A stretch of DNA of 64,000 bases from Epiperipatus broadwayi (Eukaryota; Onychophora; Udeonychophora; Euonychophora; Peripatidae): assembly GCA_028023455.1 (NCBI GenBank), contig JAQFVV010000156.1:1381236-1445235 (forward strand), read 5' to 3'. Below the pieces are notes generated by a model. It worked only from the letters and a program-made list of their open reading frames with translations, made no database searches and was not told the origin of the DNA. The translations under genes and the position numbers were made by a program. Below are positions 9,912 through 23,540 of this stretch, piece after piece. Numbering within the stretch: position 1 is the first letter of the stretch; each line of letters opens with the position of its first letter.

Positions 9912-12900
9912 CGTATATAAAAAGTTCACTATTGTAAAATCAAATCTTCATTGGATTGGAGATGTAAAAAAATGAATCATATAAAAAAAGATGTTTATGA
10001 TAATTGAACATGATTTTCATGGCAAAGGCACCCTTCTTCCGTTTACGTTATTAGTATTATCTCAGAGATATTCTAAAAAAAATGCAATGTTGATTGTTTG
10101 GGAAGATGTGGAAGAGAATACATTGGAGGTCTACAATTAGACACTTATTGTAAAATTTCAGAAAATGTTTGCTTCAGAAGCGAGTCAGTGCCGCAAAATA
10201 TCAAATAAACAGGCCAGCATATTTTATAGGTAAACTTACATTTGTGGTTTGTAGAATTGGTCCGTATACATCGCAAAACTCATCTCTAATGGATTATTAT
10301 TATTATTATTTATGTTGTCTTTTTATCTTAGAGTTGGAATGTCTGAAATCGTTTGCGACTGTTACTGCTGAAGCAAGCCCTCTATTATCTTTAGCGTTTA
10401 TATGAGAGCTTCACGTGTTTTTTTCTTTAATACATAATATAAAAAAAATAGTAAATTTTGAAGAAAATATTTCCTTTTTACTGTTCCTGATATTAAGGTA
10501 TTATCAAAAATAATCTCTAGATTTATACAGGTGTATTGGTTTACTATTGGGATGGTTTTTTTTTTCTTAATGTTCATAAATAAGTAATAATGTGTAAACA
10601 TCAGTCATAATCGAAATAAAAAAAAACATTAGATTTTTTTTTTTCCATATTATTTATTTTGTTAAAACAGATAATTAATTAATTACTCATCATTTTACTT
10701 GTCTATGAGAATAGATGTAAAAATGATAGGTAAAAAAAAAACTTGAGATTTTTCAATTTCTAATAATTTCCGCCTCTACGTAGTTATTGAAAATTAATTC
10801 CACATTAACAAAGTTAATCTATTAAAATAAATAAAGCTAAGGGTGTTTCTCATTTCCTATATTCATTAATTTGGTTCTGTAAATTGAATTTTGATATTGA
10901 CATGATTGGTTATCTTTTTTTTTTTTTTTCGGAAATTAAACGATAATTTGTTTCCTGATATGTAGGATAGATATTCCGAAGCGAATTAAAGCTAATTTAA
11001 AAATGAATTAATATAAATACACCAGAGATTCTATATTACCAAGATAAAAGAAAAGACAATCCGTTAAAGCAAAGCAATAAAAGAGATTTTTTATTTGTTT
11101 ATTTAATAAGGTAGATTTTTAAAAAGGCATTTGCTATTTTGCGTTATAAAAAAAAAATCATTAAATAAATTTAAAAGGTTAATAAACAAATTAATAGAAA
11201 TATGGTTCGGAATATTTGAAAGAGACATATTTTTTCTATTTTTGAAAGTATGAAAAAAATGATTCTAATTTAAAAACTGTATTGTAACAAAAAGAAAATC
11301 ATATATATAAGATATTTTGATTATATAGCCTTGACTATTGCTTTGTACGTTAAATGAGAATTGTATTAGTAAAATAAGGGTTGTATATTGTGCTCAAATA
11401 AAAATAAGAAATTAAAGGTTATACAAACTTAACGCATAGACATAAGTTTATAAGATACATTCATGGATAAGTCTTGAGAGATTAGTTCCTCTAAAGAACA
11501 AGACACTATAAAAGAATAGTAAAAACTAAACGAGGAAGAAATCATGTGGAACAGTGAAGTAGCGATTTGAAAAAAAGAGAAATAGTCTTTATAGCCCATG
11601 TATTCTCATTGAAGATGTGAATGAGGATTGAGAACTCTGAATAGGTCTTAGGATTAAATTAGTGATGACATATGTAGGTAAAATTAATAACTAATAGTAT
11701 ATCAAGTTGTATCTATGTCTTAATATATATTGTAGTATTGAATTAAAAGTAATAACTAATATTACATGCATTCATTTATATGCTTACTGTCAGCATTCTA
11801 CCTTATTCTTAGAAATTTTCTAATAAAGTTGAAGTGGAAATGTGGACTTATTAACAGCTTGTGGTGATGTGCCTTCTCCCAGCTCTGTATTATGTTTATT
11901 CCACATGCAATTATTTTACTGTTTATTGAAATAAAAAATATGTTTCATTTACAATGTTTTAGTATTACACAGTAGCAACTTTCTCCATATAATATTGCTG
12001 TTCTGGGATTCTCATTATTTTTATGTATGTGGTTTTTGACTTCTATTTTATGGTGGCAACTGTATGGTTGTTGGAAGTTTGAGCAAAGCATTGCAAATAT
12101 CTCAATATAGAGCAATATCTCTCCAATGGCCTTTCATAGAGGAACAATGAAGTACAAGGCATTACCAGGCTGTCAATTGCTAATAATGAGAGCTTGGGTG
12201 ACTTTTTATTATTGTTTTATTCTCTAGCTAAGAGTAGCTAAATATTCATTATTGATTAATATTAGACAATTAGCCTAAATTGGCAATAGACTGGCTACCT
12301 GATAAAATAATTATATGCCTGATTAGAATCTGAAAAAAAAATCAGCTTTACCAGAACCAAGTATTCAAGACGCATATTTTCAACTTTTTAATATCATTTG
12401 ATTTATTTGAATGGTAAAATATATTTATTTTAAGACATTAGAAAGACAGATTTAAAAGTTAAAATGCCATTGGATTATGATGGAAGTCTGTGGACATATA
12501 AAATGGAAAACCATCATTAAAAATTCCCAGGACACTAAACATGTCAATATAGCTGCCAGTGCTTATTCACATTTTTTAATGTCCCAAAATCAAACTGGAT
12601 ATAATGAAAAGTGTGACCATTTTTGTGACCGTATTCAGGTCATTTTAAGTTTGAAGCTCAACTGATGAATAAGGATCTCTCATGAAATATATACAAAGTA
12701 AGTGAGATTATTCCAGAAAATTGTACAATGAACAATAGTTTGAAGATTTTTTTGCAATCTTGCAACAGAAATGTTAAAAATTTGATTGGTGACAAATATT
12801 TATTAAGGAAAGATATCAGTTTATTACATGTGCATATAAAAATGTGGTAAAATTAACAATAATGATGATGATAATAAAAATAAAAATAGGAAACTACTTG

Positions 12901-13334
12901 TTCATAATGTATAAAAAATATGTGTGAATGGTAGTATTTGTGGTAGTGAAAATGAAAATATGATTTTGATATGTCAATGTGAAGATTTATTTGTTTAATT
13001 ATAGGAAATATATAATTAAAACTATGGAAATGACCTGATTAGTGAGGTTGAAATATAGGAAATTTAATAACAAAATCTATATAAAACATCAAAAAAAATT
13101 TCAGTCTATTTAATAACAGAAAAATGAAAGTACAAAAATAATTTTAAAAATACTATTGAAATAGAAGCAAACTAATAATTTGTAGAAAGTGTGACAGGAA
13201 TAGCAGTTTGATTTAGAAAATGATGTATATGTATGAGCATGTATGTAAAAATAAGCACTTGAAATAGTAAACCTATGAATAAGCCAAAATGATGGTCAGC
13301 ATAGATATATATTGTAGGAATATATTGAAGCATT
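9912..13334. other. AT-rich stretch without recognisable genes
   Basis: Short frames exist (for example 10169-10405 and 12477-12665), but they show no family motif, splice context or unusual codon use. A short TTA repeat lies near 10290-10312. I recognise no RNA gene or repeat family. Confidence 0.55.
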
Positions 13335-14831
13335 TTGCCCATCTGACTAGGTCTCTGTTACACATAAAATATGTGAGTTGATCAAGTTATGTAAAAAGAG
13401 AAAAGTTTCATTCCTATTTCTGAAAACATAACTATATTTCCTGATCAACTCTACCTAGTAATTGTTACAATTTATGCTATTGACAAAATCAGCTTTTATT
13501 TCTTTTATAAGGATGCCAGGATCATATAAGAACCCACTGAAATCCATCGCATCATGTCTCGAAAATTAAAAAAAAAATGTTTTTAAAAGAGTCGATATCT
13601 TATTTCACCGTAACTCAAGTTATTTTCTAGATATTATTATTCCTGGAGCTTAATCAACACATATTGGCAAAGGTAAATTATATTTTCAAATATTACTAAA
13701 CTAATATTAATATATATGTGTGTGCTCTACGCACAGATAATGAAACTATTCACTGTACATAAAATTATCAAAATTTACCGCCAAGCACTTTCGGGACAGT
13801 TTATAGTCCCATATTCATGGCGACTTGTATTTGATTAATAACTATAATATTACTATTAATAAATTTAATAATAATCATCAATAACATACAAGGAAAAGTT
13901 GATATTAGAAATAAATATTTTTATTCTAACAAATTAAAATGTTTAAAGATAAATTACGAATTAAATAAAACTGGAGAGAACACACGCTAATCCAGAATGA
14001 ATCCATTAATAAAAAAAATAACAGTTAAACAATTAATTAAAGTTCTTGGGTAAACAAGAGTCTCTTGATCAATAAAATTAAAGTCTCTAACGGGATTATT
14101 TTAAACTTTTTTTTTTTAGAGTTGTTTGCAAACTTTAAGTCACAATCGGGAAAAGTTTATCTTAGCTTATCGGTAAGTTTAGTGAGTTCACAAAGCTTGT
14201 AGATTACTATGCATAGTTTTTTTTTGTGGGAGAATGATCTCAGCCATCGGTTATAGGTTGATCTTGGTCTATTCTACTGGTCGGTCATGAAAGCTTTTCT
14301 GGTGTCCATCTTCAGGAACAATGTCAGCAAAAGCCCTGGCCCACTCCAACATACAGAATTATTTCAGCATAGAGTGATCCTGGATATATTTTTTTGTTAT
14401 CCAGGACCGACCATAGGAAAAACAGACAAAACAAGATGCTGATCAAGCTGGTCTCTTCCTTTTTTATACTCAAGGCACAGTTTTCAGACTTCTGTGCATG
14501 TTATTATCATAGCATTTAGGTTCATAATCTTGTACATTCTTTATCATTTTTCAATTACAAAGTTCTCTTTTTTATCAAGTCTTTCAGCCATCTTTAATTA
14601 GCTAAAATATTTTTCTTTTAGCTTATCTGGATTAGTAATTTGTGTGTCTTTTGTTCTCTCCAATTTTTACTTTTATTTTTAATTAGATAAAAAAAAATAT
14701 GGACAAAAAAATTAACTTTCATTGTACATTTTAAAAAAATTATACTAATCAAAAAAAAAATCTAAATTTACCTTTTTTTTAGCTTTTACCAAATGCCAAT
14801 ATATTTGTACCATATATAAATAAATGGTACA
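13335..14831. repeat. Direct duplication, copy A
   Basis: This roughly 1.5 kb block (from TTTGCCCATCTGACTAGG to AATAAATGGTACA) recurs in the same orientation at 15541-16889 with only scattered substitutions and small indels. Copy A alone contains about 149 extra bases at 13712-13860, bounded by TATTAAT on both sides. The ends read TG...CA, so an LTR pair was considered, but no target-site duplication or primer-binding site is evident and the spacer is only about 700 bp. A tandem duplication is the safer reading. Confidence 0.85.
13712..13860. mobile_element. Probable small insertion within duplication copy A
   Basis: This segment is absent from copy B and is flanked by TATTAAT on both sides, as expected for a target-site duplication (or for a deletion between short repeats in copy B). 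Its core, AAGCACTTTCGGGACAGT followed by ATAGTCCCATATTCATGG, resembles the TTAGCACTTTCTAGGGC... GTCCTCATATTTATAGC block of the foldback element at 18375-18785, so it may be a reduced member of that family. Confidence 0.5.
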
Positions 14832-15540
14832 TACCACCAAGGCCAGGAGATGAGAATAAAATAGGGGTTTAAACTAATTTTATTCTTAAGCTTTAAGTCC
14901 AAGTCATGTTTTTTTTTTTTGTATTAGCGTGCTGATATATCTTGTAGACTCATTCAACAAGTGACATGTGGCTTTAACACTCACTTTTGTATCTAACACA
15001 GCAGGAATAAAAAACATTTCCACATTCACCTGTGTCCTTTCTGCTCAAGCATAATACTAACAATAAGAAGCCCAAGTTATAAGCACAAACGAACATTACT
15101 CATCATTTTGAGGCTTATAGGCTCACGGCAACTTGGTCCACCCTCCCCCTTTCTTGGGATCCCTGCTAGAAATAGACTGATGGGCAATTAAAGATATTAT
15201 GTTATATACTGTGTACAAGGACTCAGGACTATGCTTTTTCCCCTCTTCAGTAACCACCTACCTGGTCAAATACTTGTGACTTAACATTTACATCAGTTGT
15301 GATCATGTTTTTTTTTTTAGACATATTAAAAAAATATTTTTCTTTCTGTAAGTCATATTAAACAAATATTTTTATATTTGTATAATCAGGGTTTAATTAG
15401 TTAATTTTTTTTAAAACTACTATTCATTTTCCGGCTATGGGTTTTTAGGTCATCATTGTAATGTTCTTTATACTATTACAACATATCTCAGGTTGTGGTT
15501 GTTGCATTGAAGCCTTGTGTTGGGAAGTCATTGATGCATT
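14832..15540. other. Spacer between the two duplication copies
   Basis: It is less AT-rich than its surroundings around 15060-15290, with CT-rich segments such as CCACCCTCCCCCTTTCTTGG. I see no open frame or repeat relation. Confidence 0.5.
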
Positions 15541-16889
15541 TTTGCCCATCTGACTAAGTCTCTGTTACACATAAAATGCGTGAGTTGATCAAGTTATGTA
15601 AAAAGAAGAAAGTTTCATTTCTATTTCTAAAAACATAACTATATTTCCTGATCAACACTACCTGGTAATTGTTACAATTTACGCTATCAATGAAATCAGC
15701 TTTTATTTCTTTTATAAGAGCACCAGGAATCATATAAGAATCGACTGAAATCTGTTGCATCACATCTCAAAAATTAAAAAGAAAAATGTTTTTAAAAGAG
15801 TCGGTATCTTATTTTACCATAACTCATGTTATTTTCTAGATATTATTATTCCTGGAGTTTAATCAACACATATTGGCAAAAGTAAATTATATTTTCAAAT
15901 CTTACTAAATTAATATTAATAAATTTAATAATAATCATCAATAACGTACAAGGAAAAGTTGATATTAGAAATAAATATTTTTATTCTAACAAATTAAAAT
16001 GTTTAAAGATAAATTACGAATTAAATAAAACTGGAGAGAACACACGCTAATCCAGACATGAATCCATTAATAAAAAAAATAACAGTTAAATAATTAATTA
16101 AAGTTCTTGGGTAAACAAGAGTCTCTTGATCAATAAAATTAAAGTCTCTATCGGGATTATTTTAAACTTTTTTTTTTTTTAGAGTTGTTTGCAAACTTTA
16201 AGTCACAATCGGGAAAAGTTAATCTTAGCTTACTGGTAAGTTTAGTGAGTTCACGAAGCTTGTAGATTACTATGCATAGTTTTTTTTTTTTGTGGGAGAA
16301 TGAGCTCGGCCATCGGTTATAAGTTGATCTTGGTCTATTCTACTGGTCAATTATGAAAGCTTTTCTGGTGTCCATCTTCAGGAACGATGTCAGTAAAAAC
16401 CCTGGCCCATTCCAACATACAGAATTATTTCCGCATAGAGTGATCCTGGATATATTTTTTTGTTATCCAGAACCAACCATAAAAAAAACAGACAAAACAA
16501 GACCCTGATTAAATTGGTCTCTTCCTTTTTATACTTGAGGCACAGTTTTCAGATGCATGTTATTATCATGGCATTTAGGTTCATAATCTTGTAAATTCTT
16601 TATCATTTTTTAATTACAAAGTTCTATTTTTTATCAAGTCTTTCGGCCATCTTTAATTAGCTAAAATATTTTTCTTTTAGCTTATCTGGATTAGTAATTT
16701 GTGTGTTTTTGTTCTCTCCAATTTTTACTTTTATTTTTAATTAGATAAAAAAAATATGGACAAAAAATTTAACTTTCATTGTTCGTTTAAAAAAAATTAT
16801 ACTAATCAAAAAAAAAATCTAAATTTACTTTTTTTTTTAGCTTTTACCAAATGCCAATATATTTGTACCATATATAAATAAATGGTACA
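15541..16889. repeat. Direct duplication, copy B
   Basis: It is the partner of 13335-14831 and lacks the 149-base insert. Poly-T runs differ in length between the copies, and single substitutions are spread evenly (for example AGTTTATCTTAGCTTATC against AGTTAATCTTAGCTTACT). Neither copy has an open frame, and the 69-codon minus-strand frame at 15554-15763 is not kept open as a conserved protein. Confidence 0.85.
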
Positions 16890-18374
16890 ATATATAAGAT
16901 AAAGTGGATGAACTATAAAAAAAAATTAAAAGGCAAGTAAGAATGCCATTCCATGATTGGTAATAGTCAAAATGAAGGACTGTTTTAAAAAGAAAAGAGA
17001 ATTTTTATATAGCAGTTCTTTTATGAATGATAGGTTATTGGAGTTAAGCTAATAGCAATTCCAAGAAACTTATTAGTTATTTGGATTCATTCTGTAAGTA
17101 AAAATAATCATCAAAGGAGCTATTTAAATTGGAATGATGGGATAAGACAAGATGTGTATTAACTTAAAAATAAAGATAAAATATAAAAGAGTTGAAAGAA
17201 TGAGATGTAGAAAAAAATAGCATAATAAATACTAAGTTTAAAAATCACAAAATATCCACATAAAAAGTCTACTTGTATTTTATATTGATTAGAATGAGTT
17301 TTCAGCATTATGACATTGGTGAAGTAAAGATTTATTCAGCCTGGTTATTAGTTGTACCTGAGTGCACTTTAGGCTGGTTAAGCCAGATTTATAGCACTCG
17401 TAGTTTCTGAGAAAGTTGTAATATTTATATGAATATGCTAATTTATTTAAATTAATGATTTACATACTCCATTTTTTGGAGAGTTGTACTTTGTTCTCTT
17501 TTTTATTAATGGTGTGGTTGTCCTTAACAATAAAATAGAAACCAATAATAAGAATACAAGCTGAGCAGATACAAATTCAGATCCTATATATTATTTGCTA
17601 GAATTAAGAATATTTTTTTAAAAAATAATTAGCCAACTAAAAATTTTCATTAAAAATTGAAATACTATATTTAAAAAATAATTCAAATTGTTTGAATCTA
17701 AAAAGAATATATATTACTTATATGTTAAGACAACATTGAAAAAGTCAAATGTATTCAGTTGATTAATACAAAAATAGAGTAAAATTAGCAAACATAAGTA
17801 TTGTTGTAGGTAAATATATGTTTAGGAAGTCTGTCTATAAACTGAAAAGTAAAACTGATAATTGTGATTAGAAAAAAAAAACATAGAAAGAGAAGATAAT
17901 TTTGATTTAAATCAGGGATGACTAACCTATGGCAAATAAATTTAGACATTGATCTTTTGATTATAAAAATAAAAAGTAAACTTAGATCTTGTAAAGTAAT
18001 ATTGTGATCACAAAAACAATTTTTATTAATACTGAGAAAAAAATAATAAAAATTCAAATTTAGTACGTAAAACTTTAAAAAATGTTTAGCAAAATAGATA
18101 TTTCATATTTGTTTAATTTTGAAGTAGAATTCCAAGCAAGCAGGCCATTGTTTTTAACTTTAACATTTGTAAACCTTGTAATTTTGTTTTTAAGAAAATT
18201 GTTTAAATCAATATAAAATTATTAAAAACAAAACAAGGACATGTTTAATTATTCAAATTTTAAAATGTTCTGATTAGCTCCAAAGTATGACGAAATCAAA
18301 ACAAACTCAAGAGTCTCATTAAACAATATTTAAACAATATTTTTTTCTATAGTACGTTACTAAATATAAGCGCG
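16890..18374. other. AT-rich stretch without recognisable genes
   Basis: No repeat copy or RNA gene is recognised. Minus-strand frame 17785-18057 is a Phe/Ile/Leu-rich chance frame. Confidence 0.55.
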
Positions 18375-18785
18375 TAAGCATTATCCTAAGAAAAGCTATT
18401 AACAAATATACATTTACTGAAGCTTAGCACTTTCTAGGGCGATGTATGTCCTCATATTTATAGCATTGCAATTTGCATGAGTGGGTACATATATATTCAT
18501 GACATTAGGGTTGTTGGCTATATTTCATGACTCTTTATTTTGTTATTGATGTCACTTCGCTCGATACATGCAATGTTAGCAGCTGTAGGCTCAAATATAT
18601 GGTCCGTTTTGTTTTGGTGACCAAGGAAGATAGATTTATGTTCATATATTTACATAAAATCACTGCCTATATATATACACACATCCACTTATGCAAATAG
18701 GTTATGCTATGAATATGTTGCCCTCGAAAGTGTTAAGTTTCAGTAAACATGCGTTTATTAATAGCTTTTCTTAGGATAGTGCTTA
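18375..18785. mobile_element. Foldback/MITE-like element (TAAGCACTATCCTAAG ends)
   Basis: The left arm begins TAAGCATTATCCTAAGAAAA and the right arm ends with the near-complement TTTTCTTAGGATAGTGCTTA. Complementarity extends at least 125 bp inward through TTTACTGAAGCTTAGCACTT against AAGTGTTAAGTTTCAGTAAA. The loop contains TGATGTCACTTCGCTCGATA. It has no coding capacity. A probable reduced relative lies at 13712-13860. Confidence 0.75.
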
Positions 18786-20244
18786 AGCTTAAATATTTAG
18801 AAATTACAGGGGTAAAGAAAAGTTTATTATTATTTTTAAATTATAATACATAACTATATTCTGAAAAAAATACTAAATATTATTTATTTATAACATACTA
18901 TATTTTATATAAAATTTGAATATTGACATAAAAACTTATGGCTCATGTGAGCTCATGCATAAAAAAATTGGTGTATGGTGCATAAAATATTGGCGATCCT
19001 TAATCTAGTGTAAGATTAAAAAACTGTTAGTAGAAATTTATGAGAAAATCATGTGATATTTTTGTTGGAAAAAAACTAATTTTTAATATCATTAGCTTTT
19101 CATTAGTATATCTAGAAACTTCAATACTAGAAAATAGTAAATTAGATCCCTCAATGAATGTAATTCCCTATAATCTGTTTTCATTCAAAAAATGATGTTT
19201 TAAAAATATATATACTGATTACCTATTCAATTAAATTCCTTTCTCTGCAATACAAAAGTTTCAATAAAAGCAACTATATAAATCTTAAACTATAATAACT
19301 CCTTAGATACAAACTGGTTGTTTCTTGCTAATATCTTGAAAAATGTACATTAAACAAAGTTTATATATTTCATGTATTTAAATTTTTAAAAAAAAAACAC
19401 TACTTGATTATCACAACTTCCTTCTATTTTGTTTAAAACATTAAACATAACCAAAATGTATGATTAACTTTTCATATATATATATATAGCTTTCAGATTA
19501 TGATGCAGATTATAGCAAAATTAAAATATTTTAGTACAATTCTTGTTTACAATATTTTTAATCCTTCCATGGTCATAACAAAATTTGGATTAAAATTAAT
19601 TTTAAATATAATTAAAAGAACAAATAAAGTATAAAAACGTTACAAATTTATTTAAGAAAATAAAAAAAAAAACAAAGCTTACATTTTATTTTGGCTAAAA
19701 TAATATATATATTTTTTTATTTAAAAAATTTAGATTTATTGATAATAGGTATATACAAAAGTTTTCTATGATAGTTATAAATGTTTATATTGTTATAAGT
19801 TCTCCAAGAGTTTGTATAGAATGAGGCGAGATCTGATTTGTTTGTTTAGTCAGATCATAAGTCAGAGAAAATTTAGTGTGTGTTTAGGACGTTTGAATTT
19901 ATGTCTAAACATTAATCAGATATTTGAGTGTTTCTTTTATCTGTTATATAGTTTACCAATCATTAGGATTTGAGTCATTTTGTAGGTAAGGTATTTTGAA
20001 CAGTTTCCATGTATGTTCATATAGATACATTGAGGAGAGCATTTTGCCTTTCTTTTGTAGTTTTGAAAGTGTTCCAGTGTTCCCTCTTTTTCAAACATTT
20101 TCAAATTATTGAAAACATACTGAGGACAAACAATTACCATTATAATTATGTATACTTGATAATATTTGATAACATCCTTTTTATACAAATTGATATCTGC
20201 CATTTTAATATTGAACTATAGAGCTTTATATTTCGCTGATAACT
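18786..20244. other. AT-rich stretch without recognisable genes
   Basis: Overlapping frames on both strands at 19937-20349 are typical of AT-rich noise and are not supported by motifs. Confidence 0.55.
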
Positions 20245-20590
20245 CTTATCATCTATATATATAAAATCCATGTGAATGTTTGTCCATAAGGCTGCCATAT
20301 GTTTCCACGTGAATGTATTAGTGATATTAGCAATTAAGCCAATGCACATGCACTTTAAAGATTATGACTACTCTCACTTTTCCAGACACAAGATATCAAT
20401 CACTATTACAGTATAAAAACATAGTGCTATATAAAATAATATCTAATTATACATGTGAATGTATGTTTTTAAGGCTGTCACATGTCAAATTCACAACCAA
20501 TTACAAAACTATTATGTTTGTCCATAACACTGTGAAGGAAGTAATTCTGCCATTAACAAACCATAATTTTTATAGTAGTTTGTAAGAATA
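20245..20590. repeat. Dispersed repeat, relative of 45165-45355
   Basis: The blocks AAGCCAATGCACATGCACTT, CTCTCACTTTTCCAGACACA and CATAGTGCTATATAAAATAA occur in the same order at 45170-45350. The region starts with ATCTATATATATAAAATCC, a run that resembles the 5' ends of some rolling-circle or other DNA transposons, but I see no terminal hairpin to support that class. Confidence 0.5.
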
Positions 20591-22244
20591 TCAAATTCAC
20601 ATATCAAATATAACAGATATATTTAAAAATTTTAATTTAGCTTTATTAATACCTTTTCAGGTATTAGTATACCAAACTGGCTGGTTTGTTCCAAATATTT
20701 TTTTTCCAATTTTTCAGTTGTGAATTTCTCACATTTATTTATATATTAAAATCTTTTGTTTGATTTACATTAAAACCTAAAAGAATTTGTTAAAGCAACC
20801 AATTAAAAAAAACTAAGGCCTTTCCAAAGGCTGGATATATCTGGTCTAATAACAAAAATGAAAACTAAAATGTATATTTTTTATTGAACAGTAGAAGTAT
20901 TTACAAGATTGCTATGCAACTATTGATATACAGATTGTTCAAATGCTGTCTCTGATAAATTATAACTAACAAATTTAACTGGGAGCACCATTCCAAAGTA
21001 ATATTTTGGTAAAAAGAATTAAAACTAACAAAATAATGAAAGTAATTAAAAATCTTTAAAATATCTTGAAAAATAAAAAATACTTATCTTTATGGCTTTA
21101 CTGAAATAGAAATATTTATTCTTCTATCTCAATATACTGGTTTTAAATATTAAAAAAAAAACATTAATAATTACAAAAATATATGTTATCTTTGTTAATA
21201 AAATATCATTTAAAATATATATTTTAAACAAAACCATGTACTTTGAAAATAAATAAAAAATTAACTTTCATCTGTAGAAACATAATTAAAAAAATTTTTC
21301 TAGATTGTATAAATTACACAGCTGCATTTATTATCTTCTGATTATACTTGATATCTACTACAAAAAAGAAAATCAATTATTGATTAATTACTATTAAATT
21401 GATGCCCTGCAATGCACTTGTGCAAATGGAGCTTAGAAGTAATATTGATACAAGACGACTTCATATCTCTTACGATGTGAATAATTCAGTTATTGTAGCA
21501 CCAATCTGGATAACTGGAGTAAACTGCACAAAAGTTGCTGACTTTGCAATATTTTAATTTCTTAAATCTAACACTTGTCACAGTAATTTAACTAGATTAT
21601 ATAAAACAGTTGATTTTTAGACTACTTTTGAGATTACAGGCTGATTAAGAACGTAATCACATTTAATATTAATCTTTTAAGCAATTTTTTTTCTAGTGCC
21701 TCAACACTATTGTAATTTTGGTATTAATTTTTTCCTAGAAAATTTTCTAATTACCACATGTGCAACATGTTTTTATCTATTATAATGTTATTTTGCAAAA
21801 AAAAAAAAAATAATAATAACTTTTTTATTCTACATTTAGCAGAGTGAAAATCATTAGTTGTGATGAGTCATGTGACATCATAATTAAAGATGTACTACTT
21901 TGTTAAGTTTACAACTATTGATCTTTTTTAAAAACTGAAAGCCTTACCTATTTTACACATTCATATTTAATGAAATACAAAAACTGCAAAAGTTCTTGGA
22001 TTCTAAATAATTGAGTAATTAAAACAATTGAATTTCACTATTACTATTGGCACACAGAGAGAGAATTGCTGGCATAAGAAACTCATTATAATTAGTCATT
22101 CAGCAAAATGAAGATGTGCACAAAAGTCATATAAGAAATAGTGCTTATTTATTGTTGAGTCAACATTATATCTTTCAAAGAATCAAGAAATATTCTTTAT
22201 CAGTATTACTGTTATGAATAAACAATATCAACACACTCTTCTAT
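20591..22244. other. AT-rich stretch without recognisable genes
   Basis: I see no repeat relation or coding frame. A poly-A run of 14 lies near 21798. Confidence 0.55.
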
Positions 22245-22415
22245 GCATTTTCCTAAAGGTTTGTGATGATGGTATTGTAATTGTAATTATATATTGGATT
22301 ATTTCCATCATGTTATATTAACTATTGATTATCTTTAAAAAATGTTAACTTTATTTAAATTTTCCACTTACATTCAATTGTTAGTAATAGGACACAGGGT
22401 TAGTATATGCACAAC
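22245..22415 (-). mobile_element. SINE 3' tail fragment, inverted
   Basis: Read on the minus strand this is the 3' half of the SINE seen at 3640: CATATACTAACC, TATTACTAACAATTGAATG, GGAAAATTTAAATAAAGTTAA, and the closing GATGGAAATAATCCAATATA. It abuts the plus-strand copy starting near 22420, so the two make a head-to-head pair. Confidence 0.7.
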
Positions 22416-22419
22416 AAGG

Positions 22420-22700
22420 ATGATTCAGTTGGTTAGAGGTTTATCTTAAAATTCAAATATTTAAGAATGTAAAAGTCTAGATTCTATCCCCATGCTAGTA
22501 TTGTCACTGGTCAGACCAACAACCCCTGAAGAAGAGATAATACCTCTCAAAATGTTGTGCATATACTAACCTGTGTGCTATTACTAACAATTCAATGTAA
22601 TTGGAAAATTTAAATAAAGTTAAATTTTTCTAAAGATATTCAATACTTAATATTAGATTATGGAAATAGTCCAATATATAAATATAACTTTTCTATGCAC
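22420..22700 (+). mobile_element. tRNA-derived SINE with Penelope/hammerhead-like tail, copy 2
   Basis: This copy keeps the tRNA-like A box (TGATTCAGTTGGTTAGAGG near 22419-22440), and a decayed B box (GATTCTATCCCC near 22489). The tail motif follows at 22526-22554: CTGAAGA, AGAG, CTCTC and then AAAATG. The GAAA of copy 1 has become AAAA, so the hammerhead-like core is broken here. The 3' part matches copy 1 through GATTATGGAAATAGTCCAAT. Only one tail unit is present. Confidence 0.75.
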
Positions 22701-22740
22701 TTTAAGTAATGCAAATATAATATTTTATTATTCCAAACTT

Positions 22741-22915
22741 ACACAGAGGCTAAACTCTCCATACAGTAGCACCACCAGTGCAAGCCAGAGTAATCAATGA
22801 ATGCAAGAAGGGTTGTGCATAAAATACTTATCTAGTGCCTACTCATCCAATATCCTCAGACTACCCTGGCTTGCACTGGTGGTGCTTATTGTATGGAAAA
22901 TTTAGCCTCTGCGTA
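22741..22915. mobile_element. Foldback/MITE-like element (CAGAGGCAAAA family), copy 2
   Basis: The left arm ACAGAGGCTAAACTCTCCAT with AGTAGCACCACCAGTGCAAG pairs with the right arm CTTGCACTGGTGGTGCTTAT and ATGGAAAATTTAGCCTCTG. The loop carries GCAAGAAGGGTTGTGCATAA and TCATCCAATATCCTCAGACT, as in the copy at 7855. It follows directly after the SINE at 22420-22700. Confidence 0.75.
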
Positions 22916-23540
22916 AACAGCTTGTGTAAGCATAAACAATGGTGATCATGTGATATTTTGTGATTTATTCCAAACTTCCAAAAATAGCTGTCAGTTTTGT
23001 CTGGCAATCCTCTTCAGCACCAAGACACTTATAATATACATAAGCGCTCTATCATTACAAATTAAAAAAAATTAATTTAAATAATTTAATTATACTATAT
23101 TATTCGTATCTAAACTCTTAATTTTAATTGGATTTAATTCTAAAATTGAAATTATTTTATTTTATTTCTAGTTAACTATCATGACTGAAGGTAATCCACA
23201 TAGACTCTTCTAATATTCTCAATTTAATACCTTTATATATTATAATGAAAGCATTATTTGAGCTAGTAATCAGAGAAAAAATAGAACAGCAAAGTTATAT
23301 AATTTAACCAAGAGATAAAAGCTATGAAAATTGAAGTATTGAAAATCATGTACTCAGTAAAAATAAATAAATAAGAGATTGGATTACTTGAGCGCATTAA
23401 AAGTTATTGTTAATTTTGTATAATGACTCAAACTGTGTAACATGGTTATTATAAAATTAAAAGTATAACATTAGCGACAAAAATAATTGAATAGCTTTAT
23501 TATTCCGGAGTCCGTAAGAAATTAGAGCACTGGAAGAATC

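Noticed and set aside
13335-16889. LTR retrotransposon with two LTRs
   Set aside because: The ends read TG...CA, but the spacer is only about 700 bp, no target duplication, primer-binding site or polypurine tract was seen, and no gag or pol.
20245-20300. Helitron 5' end, suggested by the TCTATATATATAAAA-like start
   Set aside because: No 3' hairpin with CTRR end was found, and the repeat family is shared with 45.2 kb without Helitron features.
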